Assembly (NCBI GenBank): GCA_913043155.1 | Contig: CAJWLY010000041.1 | Location: 1 to 10,150 of the forward strand | Reading direction: 5' to 3' | Length of the DNA stretch: 10,150 bases | Origin: an uncultured Nitrospinaceae bacterium | Lineage (GTDB): Bacteria > Nitrospinota > Nitrospinia > Nitrospinales > VA-1 | Shown here: positions 1 through 7,267 of the stretch, in pieces | Numbering within the stretch: position 1 is the first letter of the stretch | Layout of the letters: every line of letters starts with the position of its first letter | Position numbers and translations under genes: made by a program | Notes under the pieces: model-generated | Told to the model about the DNA's origin: nothing | The model's database searches: none | The model's input: the letters and a program-made list of their open reading frames with translations, nothing else

Positions 1-110
1 CCAATTCCCTTAGCATCGATGATCGACAACCCTGGAACTCCAAGCTCGAATAATTTTTCCCGCACCGCTTCGAGCCGGTCATGCTGAATGTAACATTGGA
101 TCATTTTCAT
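1..110 (-). CDS. PII-family nitrogen regulatory protein, N-terminal fragment (GlnB/GlnK-like)
   Basis: The reverse strand from the ATG at 110-108 encodes MKMIQCYIQHDRLEAVREKL, then FELGVPGLSIIDAKGIG, and runs off the left edge after 36 full codons. This matches the first beta-alpha-beta unit of PII signal proteins (pattern MKxIxxxIxxxKLxxVxxxLxxxGVxGLTVxxxxGxG). PII proteins are trimers that sense 2-oxoglutarate and ATP/ADP and control glutamine synthetase, ammonium channels or other nitrogen enzymes in the cytoplasm. The T-loop and the modifiable Tyr lie outside the window, so GlnB, GlnK and more distant PII paralogues cannot be separated. The usual K/R near position 9 is H here (IQHDRL), which hints at a divergent paralogue. 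An in-frame TAA 15 bases upstream limits the start to this ATG or the ATG two codons later. No clear Shine-Dalgarno precedes it. The family call is good; the subtype is unknown. Confidence 0.8.
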   Translation of the reverse strand, partial: MKMIQCYIQHDRLEAVREKLFELGVPGLSIIDAKGI

Positions 111-138
111 AGCGATGGAAGTAATTTAGGACAAAATT

Positions 139-207
139 AAAAGCTTTGCAATCCGAAAAGGCCGCAGAGCTTTTTCTTCGATCAAAGCTCCTTTCTCTAA
201 AAGGGCT
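139..207 (-). promoter_or_regulatory. Two potential hairpins in the leader of the PII gene
   Basis: Read on the minus strand, the PII leader contains two inverted repeats. The first (207 to 186) has arms AGCCCTTT and AAAGGAGCT with one bulged A and a 5-nt loop. The second (174 to 139) has arms AAAAGCTCTGC and GCAAAGCTTTT, 11 pairs including one G·T, with a 14-nt loop. AATTTTG follows, ending 28 nt before the ATG. The second hairpin has the A-tract/T-tract flanks of an intrinsic terminator. Segment AGCTTTG (189-183) can also pair with CAAAGCT (148-142), which would break the second hairpin. That arrangement resembles an attenuator but is unproven. The AT-rich content makes chance pairing possible. 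Confidence 0.3.
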
Positions 208-375
208 CCAGTCCACCCACTTAGACAAAAGACAGTTTGCGCGAATCAAGATTCGAGGTCTTTCTAAGCCATGGCCCTACATAATTTTCGATACTGCAGA
301 GTCTGCCGGAAAATGACCACAAATCCATAATTTAACAGGAAGAAAACGGCCAGGCTATTTTCAACCGCGGCAACT

Positions 376-390
376 TTACAATAAATGTAA
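376..390 (+). promoter_or_regulatory. Candidate -10 box and overlapping inverted repeat upstream of the esterase
   Basis: TACAAT at 377-382 matches five of six positions of the sigma-70 -10 consensus and would start transcription near 388-390, giving a short leader of about 20 nt. No good -35 box lies 16-18 bases upstream, so the promoter would be weak or activator-dependent. The box sits inside the inverted repeat TTACA-N5-TGTAA (376-390), a plausible site for a dimeric regulator. The arms are only 5 bp, so chance is not excluded. A good Shine-Dalgarno, AAGGTG (399-404), lies five bases before the ATG at 410. Confidence 0.3.
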
Positions 391-409
391 TTTCATTTAA
401 GGTGAAGCC

Positions 410-1744
410 ATGAGAAGAATCGCCGGTCTATTTCTAGTTTTGTCCGCCACACTTGCCTGCGTCACGGCGGAGGGGCCGGACTCATCTGCGGCGCCTTACG
501 ATATCGCAACCGACATCAGTCTTTTTCTTTTGACCGACGATCCATCCGTTGAGAAACAGGTTCTGGAACGTCTAAAGTCTAACGAGGTATCTTCTTCGAC
601 GGTCAAGTCCATTCTACGGACAACGCTTCCAAAAAAAAGCACGCAACCCATTGGGCTCCAGCTGGACCGCAAATTCAAAATGAACGGGAAAACCTACTCC
701 TATGCGCTCCACGTTCCCGCATCAGTTTCACCCAATACGCCGATGATCGTTGTTATGCACGGCATGGGGGGAAGCGGCGCCAATACGATACGGGCTTGGG
801 TGGAGCGGTTGGGAAAAGAGTTTGTCATCCTCTGCCCCTCCTACCCCATGGGGGCGTGGTGGTCCAAAAATGCCGAAGAATTGGTTCTCAAACTGGTCGA
901 TGAAACACGCACCACCTATCCAATCAATCCCAACCGAGTTTTTCTGGCCGGACTCTCCAACGGGGCAATCGGGGCGTATCTTATAGGCATGTTTTATCCG
1001 GACCGGTTTGCTGGCATCGTGCCCATCGCCGGTAGCATCACTGAACGCTACATGCATTTTCTGGTCAACTTAAGAAACACACCGGCCTACCTCATTCAGG
1101 GAGCGTTCGATCCCATTTTTCCTATCGAACTTACGCGCCGGGTCCACAAGATTTTGACTGACATAAAGTCACCAGTGGTCTACCGCGAGCATCAAGAACA
1201 AGGTACAGCCCACGGAGGCCATTTTCTTCCAGAATCGGAAGTTCCGGCTCTAATCGAGTGGCTGAAGAAACAAAGAAGGAATCCATCTCCTAAGGTAGTC
1301 CGCATGACTCGTGAGGCAAACCACTTGGAACGTATTTTCTGGGTAGGAGTAACCCGCGGACTAAAGCTTGCCGCTTTGCAGATACCCGGACCCGAAATGG
1401 AACCTCTCAATATCCATGATGGTAAGATTGCCACCCTGTTTGCCGCCGATAAGGGAAACAACCGATTCGAGGTCATGGGTAAAAACTTGATAGAATTTGA
1501 AATGCACTTATCCTCCGACCGGACCGATTTCGATCAACCGGTAGTCGTCACCTTCCAACCTATCCGGGACGAAGGAAAACTGCTGGTTCCCGGTGAAAAA
1601 TTTGTTGCCTTTCACAAGAAGGTTGAAAAAGATCCGGGTGTCCTTCTTGGCGGATTCAAAAGGTTTCGCGATCCGGACCTGTTGTTCGATGCAACTATCA
1701 AGGTCTCGGCGCAAAAGGCCGTAGATTTCGCCGTCCTGCCATGA
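410..1744 (+). CDS. Exported alpha/beta-hydrolase, PHB-depolymerase/feruloyl-esterase-like carboxylesterase
   Basis: The 444-residue product starts with a signal peptide: MRR, a hydrophobic stretch to about residue 17, and a likely signal-peptidase I site after VTA (residue 20). Cys17 is preceded by T-L-A, a poor lipobox, so a lipoprotein is less likely. The catalytic domain spans about residues 85-290. It has an oxyanion-hole HGMGGSG (117-123), the nucleophile elbow G-L-S-N-G with Ser183, a probable acid Asp234 in GAFDP, and a probable base His268 or His271 in AHGGHF. This is the PHB-depolymerase/LpqC/phospholipase-carboxylesterase branch of the superfamily. The C-terminal 150 residues look beta-rich and resemble the all-beta tail of secreted esterases of this group (NNRFEV...LSSDRTDFDQPVVV). 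The natural ester substrate cannot be read from the sequence. AAGGTG five bases before the ATG supports the start. The stop overlaps the next gene's start (ATGA). Confidence 0.85.
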   Translation: MRRIAGLFLVLSATLACVTAEGPDSSAAPYDIATDISLFLLTDDPSVEKQVLERLKSNEVSSSTVKSILRTTLPKKSTQPIGLQLDRKFKMNGKTYSYALHVPASVSPNTPMIVVMHGMGGSGANTIRAWVERLGKEFVILCPSYPMGAWWSKNAEELVLKLVDETRTTYPINPNRVFLAGLSNGAIGAYLIGMFYPDRFAGIVPIAGSITERYMHFLVNLRNTPAYLIQGAFDPIFPIELTRRVHKILTDIKSPVVYREHQEQGTAHGGHFLPESEVPALIEWLKKQRRNPSPKVVRMTREANHLERIFWVGVTRGLKLAALQIPGPEMEPLNIHDGKIATLFAADKGNNRFEVMGKNLIEFEMHLSSDRTDFDQPVVVTFQPIRDEGKLLVPGEKFVAFHKKVEKDPGVLLGGFKRFRDPDLLFDATIKVSAQKAVDFAVLP

Positions 1745-4128
1745 CCACTAGCAGAAAACAACCTGATCGAACGCACCTTCTCGAAAAATCCCGTGTCCTG
1801 TTGGGCTGGCCGCTGGTGCAGGGAGCTCTCGCCGGGTATGCCTGTTCCCCTGTCACATCGAACCTGTGCAATTTGCTGGTTCCCGCTGATGACTTGAAGT
1901 CCGCAAACATCACGCTCAATACTACAGCGGAAATGGTAGAGGTTCTCGTCTCGGGCGATCCTTTTCCCATCAATCCTTTCGATGATATCGAACCAACACT
2001 CAGCGAGGCTCGCGAACGAAAAATTCTTAAACCGGGACAGTGTCTGGACGTATTGAAGCTTTTGCGTGTTGTCCGCGATGTTCACCGGGCACTGGGTAAA
2101 CTAGCTGGATCGCCGCTCCTTAAAATTCTAGGCGGTCGACTTAACCCCTTACCTTCTTTCCTAAAGGAGCTAGACCGGTGCATCGACGACGAGGGAGAGA
2201 TCAAGGAAAATGCCTCGCCGGAACTCAAGCAAGCCATCCGTGACGTATGGGCCGCAAAACAGAAACTAGAGGCAAAGATCGGCAAACTACTCTCGAACTC
2301 AACTTATAAAGACGCGGTTCAGGACAATTATCATACGGAGAGGGAGGGACGGTTGGTCATCCCTATCAAGGTGGACCGTCGTTCGCAGATAGACGGCATT
2401 GTCCACGATAGTTCGGGAAGCGGCCAGACTCTATATATGGAACCTTCCTCCATCGTGCCCCTCAACAACCAGTTGAAGATTGACAAACTCAAGGTGGACC
2501 ATGAAAAGGTAAAAATCCTACAATCGCTGGCTGGACAGATGGTTGAACATAGCGACGTCTTGGCTTCAAACCTGGAGGTTCTCGTCGAACTTGATCTCGT
2601 TCACGCGCGCGCAAAGTTGGCGCGAACGATGGAGGCAAGGCTGTGCCTGCTCGAAGCAGGCAGCGAGGTACACCTCGAAAAAGCACGCAACCCGGAACTG
2701 ATCCTCAATGGCCGCGATGTCGTACCCAACGACATCGCATGGAACGCCTCCACCCGCGTGATCATTATTTCGGGGCCGAACACTGGAGGTAAAACAGTGA
2801 CCCTGAAAACCGTAGGACTCATGGCGCTGATGGCACGCGCTGGATTATTCTTACCCGTTGGAAAAGGGTCGCAAATTCCTTTCTTCCCCGAAGTGTATGC
2901 CGATATTGGCGACGATCAGAACATCGAACTCAACCTATCTACGTTCTCGGCACACCTGGAAAAGATCATTCACATCATCGACCACGCCGTTTCGGGTTCG
3001 CTGATTCTACTCGACGAGCTAGGAATCGCAACCGATCCGCAGGAAGGAGCGTCGCTCGCCGAGGCAATTCTTACCGAGTTGAACGAGAAAGGCGTGACAA
3101 CCCTGGTGTCAACCCATTACCTAGCCTTAAAACTTCTAGCCCAGACGCGCAACGGATTCCTCAACGCATGCACCGAGTTCGATTCGAAATCGCTAGCACC
3201 CACCTACCACCTGATTTTCGGTGTACCCGGACACAGCGCTGCTCTCGATACCGCCGAGCGGCTCGGACTCCACCGCGGGATCATTGAACGCGCACGAGAA
3301 ATTTATCGGTCGCAGGACACCCGCGCAGATGCTGCATTAAAAGATTTGACCTACCAGCGCCTTGATCTGATACGAAAGCAAGAGGTTCTCGAAACAGAAA
3401 ACCGGGAACTCGAACAACTAGCCGGAGAACAACGACTGCTTACTGAGCGCCTGCGGGAAAAAGAAAAAAAAATCGCTTCCGAAAAATCCAGCCGTGTTCA
3501 GTCTGCCGTGAGGGAAGCAAAAAACCAGGTCCGCCAAATGATAAAAGAAGCGAAAGGAACCCACGACTCTCATAAATTGCGCAAAATAGAACGTCAGTTA
3601 GAGTCGATGGGCCGCGTACCGCTGTCGACTTACCGAAAGGATCTTGCCGACTGGGAAGTTCCTCCGGAACAGCTTCAGGAAGGCGATATGGTGCTTGTCG
3701 AAAGCTATGGCACGACCGGCACTCTCCTCGAAAACACCGATAGCAAAAAAAAGGTTCGTATTCGTTTGGGAAATCTAGAAACCGTCGTTGAGGTTTGTCA
3801 ACTTCGAGGAAACATCAAACGGAAACGCGCTACCGAAAAACGCTTCAAGCACGTGGAGGTGAAGGTGCATGCCACATCTGCCAGGCAAGCAAAAACCACC
3901 TGCGACCTGCGTGGAATGAGTTCCGACGAAGCGCTGACCACCATGGAAACGTTTCTCAGTCAGGCTGTTGTCAATAATATCGGACGCGCCACGATCATTC
4001 ATGGACACGGGATGGGAACGATCAAAAGTCTGGTTAGGGATTATCTGAGCACCACTGGGATGTGTAAAAATTTCTCTCCGGCACCACGAACAGAGGGAGG
4101 CGATGGGGCAACAATCGTTGAATTCTGA
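1741..4128 (+). CDS. mutS2: MutS2 family ATPase with C-terminal Smr nuclease domain
   Basis: The 795-residue product has the usual MutS2 length and order. Residues 10-330 form the core/lever region, with no mismatch-binding domain I. The ABC-type ATPase follows, with Walker A GPNTGGKT (345-352), Walker B LILLDE (421-426, Asp425/Glu426), the conserved TDPQEGASLAEAI stretch and STHY (457-460). A charged coiled-coil runs from about 520 to 625, then a small KOW-like region near 635-690. The Smr domain (about 719-795) carries DLRG (722-725) and HGHGMG (754-759). MutS2 does not do canonical mismatch repair: it is known to restrain homologous recombination, and in Bacillus subtilis it acts on collided ribosomes. 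The start ATG overlaps the esterase stop, so translation is probably coupled. Key ATPase and Smr residues are intact. The next gene converges from the right after 64 bp with no convincing terminator. Confidence 0.95.
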   Translation: MTTSRKQPDRTHLLEKSRVLLGWPLVQGALAGYACSPVTSNLCNLLVPADDLKSANITLNTTAEMVEVLVSGDPFPINPFDDIEPTLSEARERKILKPGQCLDVLKLLRVVRDVHRALGKLAGSPLLKILGGRLNPLPSFLKELDRCIDDEGEIKENASPELKQAIRDVWAAKQKLEAKIGKLLSNSTYKDAVQDNYHTEREGRLVIPIKVDRRSQIDGIVHDSSGSGQTLYMEPSSIVPLNNQLKIDKLKVDHEKVKILQSLAGQMVEHSDVLASNLEVLVELDLVHARAKLARTMEARLCLLEAGSEVHLEKARNPELILNGRDVVPNDIAWNASTRVIIISGPNTGGKTVTLKTVGLMALMARAGLFLPVGKGSQIPFFPEVYADIGDDQNIELNLSTFSAHLEKIIHIIDHAVSGSLILLDELGIATDPQEGASLAEAILTELNEKGVTTLVSTHYLALKLLAQTRNGFLNACTEFDSKSLAPTYHLIFGVPGHSAALDTAERLGLHRGIIERAREIYRSQDTRADAALKDLTYQRLDLIRKQEVLETENRELEQLAGEQRLLTERLREKEKKIASEKSSRVQSAVREAKNQVRQMIKEAKGTHDSHKLRKIERQLESMGRVPLSTYRKDLADWEVPPEQLQEGDMVLVESYGTTGTLLENTDSKKKVRIRLGNLETVVEVCQLRGNIKRKRATEKRFKHVEVKVHATSARQAKTTCDLRGMSSDEALTTMETFLSQAVVNNIGRATIIHGHGMGTIKSLVRDYLSTTGMCKNFSPAPRTEGGDGATIVEF

Positions 4129-4192
4129 TGAATGCCCACACAGAATGAATCGCCCACCCCTTGCTTGAAAAGATTTTCTAGCACAAAGAATA

Positions 4193-7120
4193 TCAGCTGA
4201 ATACTTTGACAAGGTGATCAAACCTCTTGCTAGATTTTTTTATCTTCTCTTCATTACCCAACACGCATACGTTTCCAGATTTTCTGATTTTACTGAATAA
4301 AGACGCGTAAGACTGAATGTCTCCTCGCTTCGTCGATAATAATTCGTCGCGGCGTTTCTGTTTTAGCTCGTAGGTTCTTCCGGTTAGAAGCTCAACCATC
4401 GCCACGGTCCCTTTCCTATCGGGAGTAAGCGGCGGATCCAGGTGACCCACACAACCGATCAGAATCTTAGTCAACTCCTTATCCGAAAGATCAAGGTTTT
4501 CAAGGTAACCCGCTATCTGATCATAGACGTCGAGTGTTTCATTAAGGTTGGGATCGCGATAGGACACTAGGCCATAATCTCCACTGAACGAATCGAAGGT
4601 GCTTTGACTGCCGTAGGCCCCTCCCTGAACGCGCACCCGATCCCACAAATAACATGTGCGTAGAACCGAGTTCAACGCATCAAACTGTCCGCTGTATTCC
4701 AACCCAAGTTCATACAGGTTGGCTCCCTTACCGACAAACTGAACCGCGCTGGCCGTTAAAAACGCTTCGTTCGCTGGACCAGGCCTGAAGTCAAGCGGAA
4801 CAGGCTGTGGCGTGTGATCGGATAAAACCCGCGTCATCCCATTGATCCTTTTCTCTATTTTGGGATAGTCCTTCTCGGGAACCGTCACGTTGGCCAGAGT
4901 ATTCTTGTGGGTGAATAATGTTTGAGCCACCTCTCGAAAGTTTTCCGCCACTTGACCGGGGTCCTTCTCCGCACAAACAAGCAGGTTTTCTAAAAATTTA
5001 TAAAAAGAAATCCCTTCAGTAAGCTCGTTGTACCGACCTAGCGAAGACTGGTACGAATGCAACCGAGAAAGAACATAATGATTTCCTGAAGAAAGGATAG
5101 AATCTTCCATATCGGCCTTGGCACTTCGAATGATCTCAACCAGTCGCGTTGGGTTATTGAACTCGTATTCGCCAATCAATTCCTCCAAAATATCGAATAG
5201 GTCGTCAACCTTTTCCACGAGCGCTTTGCCGCTGAAGAATAAATAGGAAAGGATCCGGCGGTGATCCGATACCGTGGCGGAAGTAAAATTCCATGGACGC
5301 ACACCGCCGGTATGGATACCCAGCATTTGTGAAATTTCAACATAACTGTGTTTTCGAGTTCCCATGCCCAGCACCATCCGGCCCAAGAGAGGAAGGTACT
5401 GAAGTTTGTCAAGCGGTACCCCTGCCGCATCAAATCCGATCTGCACATAAGCAATTTTATTGGTGAACAAATCGTGGTACAGGATTTTGGGAGCCGTCTC
5501 CCGTTTCACTTCTAGAGGAAACCGTTCACTCTCTCGCTTGATATCCTCGAGTCCCAGACTAGGAAGTTTATCCAGGTTTTCTGGAGAATCCGGGGTGATT
5601 TGCAGGCTCCTTAACATTTGGGTCCGTTCAACCAATTGACCAATTTCCTCAGCTGGCAGGGAAGCCTTCAGCGCCTTCAGTCGTTTCCTAATTTTAGCGT
5701 CCTGTTTTTTCGCCAAATCTGACTTGGGAATGGCTAGCATGATGCTCTGGTGGCGGTTGTCCAGAAGGTGTTTCTTAATCAGACACTCGAAATACCCCTG
5801 CCCCGCCTTCCGCTTAATCTTGCGCATAAGCTTGTCGTATTTCAGGTGTATGAAAGGATCGAAGTCGTACAACCAGGAAGCCAGGGCCTGGATGTTATAA
5901 ACGATACCCTTTGGAAATCCTCCAAAATTGGCTTCGCGTAATTTAAAGTCGAAACTATTAACTGCAGACTTCACCATATTTTTATCGATCCCTTTTTCAA
6001 CAAGATCCCTCAGTGTGGAAAAAATGAGGTCGAAAATCTTTTCTTCGTGTTCCGCCTCTGTCCCTTTCATTCCCACAGCAAACATTGTTTCCAAACGGTT
6101 GTCATCAAATCCACCACCAATGATCTCACTTCCAAGTCCTGAGTCGATCAGCGCCTTGCGCAATGGAGAAGCAGACGTGTCAAGCAACAGATAACTGAGA
6201 ATATTGAAAGCAAGACAGTGCTCGTGACGGGTCGCCTTATCCAACTTAAACCCCACGGCGACGAACGTCTTTTTGTCAAGAGATTCTCCCCTTGATACGG
6301 GATAGTAAATGACCTTGCGCTTGGGTCGGTGAAAACGTCTTTGGATATCAACAAACGACTCAACTCTCTCGGACTCAAAGTTCAGCAGGTATTCATCATT
6401 AAGAAAAGCAAGGTACTCCTTGGTATCCCCATCCCCGTACAGAAAAATCCGACTGTTCGATGGATGATAATTCTTGCGGTGGAAATCTTTGAACTCTTCA
6501 TACGTCAATTTCGGGATGGCATCAGGATCGCCTCCCGATTCAAATCCATATGTCGTTTTCGGAAAAAGGGAGTGCACTAAATGACGGTCAAGCAAATTCT
6601 CAGGGTTGGAAAAAACACCCTTCATTTCATTGAACACAACACCCTTGTAGATGATCTCTTTTTCTGGTGATTCAAGCTCATGGTGCCATCCCTCCTGCAT
6701 AAAAATTTCTTCAGTAATATTCGGATAAAACACTGCATCAAGGTAAACATCCATCAGATTGAAGAAATCTTTTTTATTCCGACTGGCCACGGGGTACATG
6801 GTTTTATCGGGGAACGTCATGGCGTTAAGGAAGGTCTGTAAACTGCCTTTCAGCAGTTCCAGAAACGGTTCCTTGACAGGATACTTGCGTGACCCACACA
6901 GGACGCTATGTTCCAGAATATGAGCTACACCCCGATCGTTGGATGGGGGCGTGCGAAACGTAACACTGAAGACCTTGTTGTCATCGTCGTTCTCTAGAAC
7001 AACCACCTCGGCTCCCGTCTTATCATGCTCAAACAGCAACGCCTCCGATTTTAACTCGGAAATGGTTTCCTGCCGGTTCAGGGTAAACCCGGAACTGCTC
7101 TTCCCTGTCTCAAAACTCAT
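4193..7120 (-). CDS. M16C zinc metallopeptidase, PreP/falcilysin/Cym1-like
   Basis: The product is about 975 residues, the typical length for the single-chain presequence-protease type of M16 peptidase. These enzymes form a closed chamber of two halves and degrade short unfolded peptides. Counting from the ATG at 7120-7118, the inverted zinc motif HxxEH is His67-Ile-Leu-Glu70-His71 (AHILEHSVLCGS), and the third zinc ligand is Glu165 in NEMKG. The C-terminal half keeps RVQGGAY with Arg830 and Tyr836, matching in spacing the substrate-carboxylate-binding Arg/Tyr pair of plant PreP, followed by FSGDYGLVSYRDPN. No signal peptide is seen, so it is probably cytoplasmic, unlike organellar PreP. The start is ambiguous. 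ATG at 7120 has AAGGA four bases upstream and gives the usual N-terminal length. An in-frame GTG at 7141 has GAGGA five bases upstream and adds seven residues. The exonuclease gene lies 126-147 bp upstream on the same strand. Confidence 0.93.
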   Translation of the reverse strand: MSFETGKSSSGFTLNRQETISELKSEALLFEHDKTGAEVVVLENDDDNKVFSVTFRTPPSNDRGVAHILEHSVLCGSRKYPVKEPFLELLKGSLQTFLNAMTFPDKTMYPVASRNKKDFFNLMDVYLDAVFYPNITEEIFMQEGWHHELESPEKEIIYKGVVFNEMKGVFSNPENLLDRHLVHSLFPKTTYGFESGGDPDAIPKLTYEEFKDFHRKNYHPSNSRIFLYGDGDTKEYLAFLNDEYLLNFESERVESFVDIQRRFHRPKRKVIYYPVSRGESLDKKTFVAVGFKLDKATRHEHCLAFNILSYLLLDTSASPLRKALIDSGLGSEIIGGGFDDNRLETMFAVGMKGTEAEHEEKIFDLIFSTLRDLVEKGIDKNMVKSAVNSFDFKLREANFGGFPKGIVYNIQALASWLYDFDPFIHLKYDKLMRKIKRKAGQGYFECLIKKHLLDNRHQSIMLAIPKSDLAKKQDAKIRKRLKALKASLPAEEIGQLVERTQMLRSLQITPDSPENLDKLPSLGLEDIKRESERFPLEVKRETAPKILYHDLFTNKIAYVQIGFDAAGVPLDKLQYLPLLGRMVLGMGTRKHSYVEISQMLGIHTGGVRPWNFTSATVSDHRRILSYLFFSGKALVEKVDDLFDILEELIGEYEFNNPTRLVEIIRSAKADMEDSILSSGNHYVLSRLHSYQSSLGRYNELTEGISFYKFLENLLVCAEKDPGQVAENFREVAQTLFTHKNTLANVTVPEKDYPKIEKRINGMTRVLSDHTPQPVPLDFRPGPANEAFLTASAVQFVGKGANLYELGLEYSGQFDALNSVLRTCYLWDRVRVQGGAYGSQSTFDSFSGDYGLVSYRDPNLNETLDVYDQIAGYLENLDLSDKELTKILIGCVGHLDPPLTPDRKGTVAMVELLTGRTYELKQKRRDELLSTKRGDIQSYASLFSKIRKSGNVCVLGNEEKIKKSSKRFDHLVKVFS

Positions 7121-7162
7121 TTCTTCCTTTCTGAACGTCACTTAATTCCTCAAAAAAACGCC

Positions 7163-7190
7163 ACCCTTCGCTTCGTTCGGGATAACAGGT
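7163..7190 (-). repeat. Short dispersed-repeat-like unit with a following T-run
   Basis: On the minus strand the gap between the exonuclease and peptidase genes reads ACCTGTTATCCC, then GAACGAAGCGAAGGGT. This is very close to a unit of the form TGTCATCCTGAGCGAAGCGAAGGAT that I recall recurring between genes in many environmental bacterial genomes. CCC and GGG flank a GAAC-GAAG-CGAA core and could close a small hairpin. A run of seven T (7158-7152, minus strand) follows 5 bases later. It may act as a weak terminator after the exonuclease gene or be a mobile-repeat remnant. Only one copy is in the window, so the repeat status rests on memory, not on comparison here. Confidence 0.4.
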
Positions 7191-7267
7191 AAATTTGTTT
7201 TTTAAGCACCTATTAGATACTCATCGGACCCGAAAGATTCTTTTGGTGGGAACATGAGTCCATCATT

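Larger units (their letters stand above)
111..409. other. Divergent intergenic region between the PII gene and the esterase gene
   Basis: This 299-bp stretch separates two divergently transcribed genes and should hold both promoters. Besides the leader hairpins and the candidate esterase promoter, it has a 14-bp near-perfect palindrome, CGAATC-AA-GATTCG (242-255), that could be an operator, and the 8-bp palindrome GCCATGGC (269-276). I looked for a sigma-54 promoter facing the PII gene. The nearest match (CGGC then TTGCA, around 146-163) has its two elements two bases too far apart. A 19-codon open frame at 271-330 has no ribosome binding site at proper spacing and is not called. Confidence 0.5.

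Noticed and set aside
144..165. Possible sigma-54 promoter for the PII gene on the minus strand (CGGC ... TTGCA)
   Set aside because: The two conserved elements are two bases too far apart for sigma-54, and the first lacks the leading T of TGGC.
271..330. 19-codon plus-strand frame with a CxxC (RYCRVCRK)
   Set aside because: There is no ribosome binding site at workable spacing, it is very short, and I recognise no matching family.
3464..3472. Nine-A run in mutS2 as a phase-variation tract
   Set aside because: Runs of eight A occur in other coding regions of this window (631-638, 8692-8699), so it looks like ordinary Lys-rich coding rather than a selected contingency locus.
4163..4182. Imperfect hairpin between the converging mutS2 and peptidase genes
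   Set aside because: The stem is only 3 plus 4 pairs around a T·T mismatch and no T-run follows on either strand, so it does not support a terminator call.
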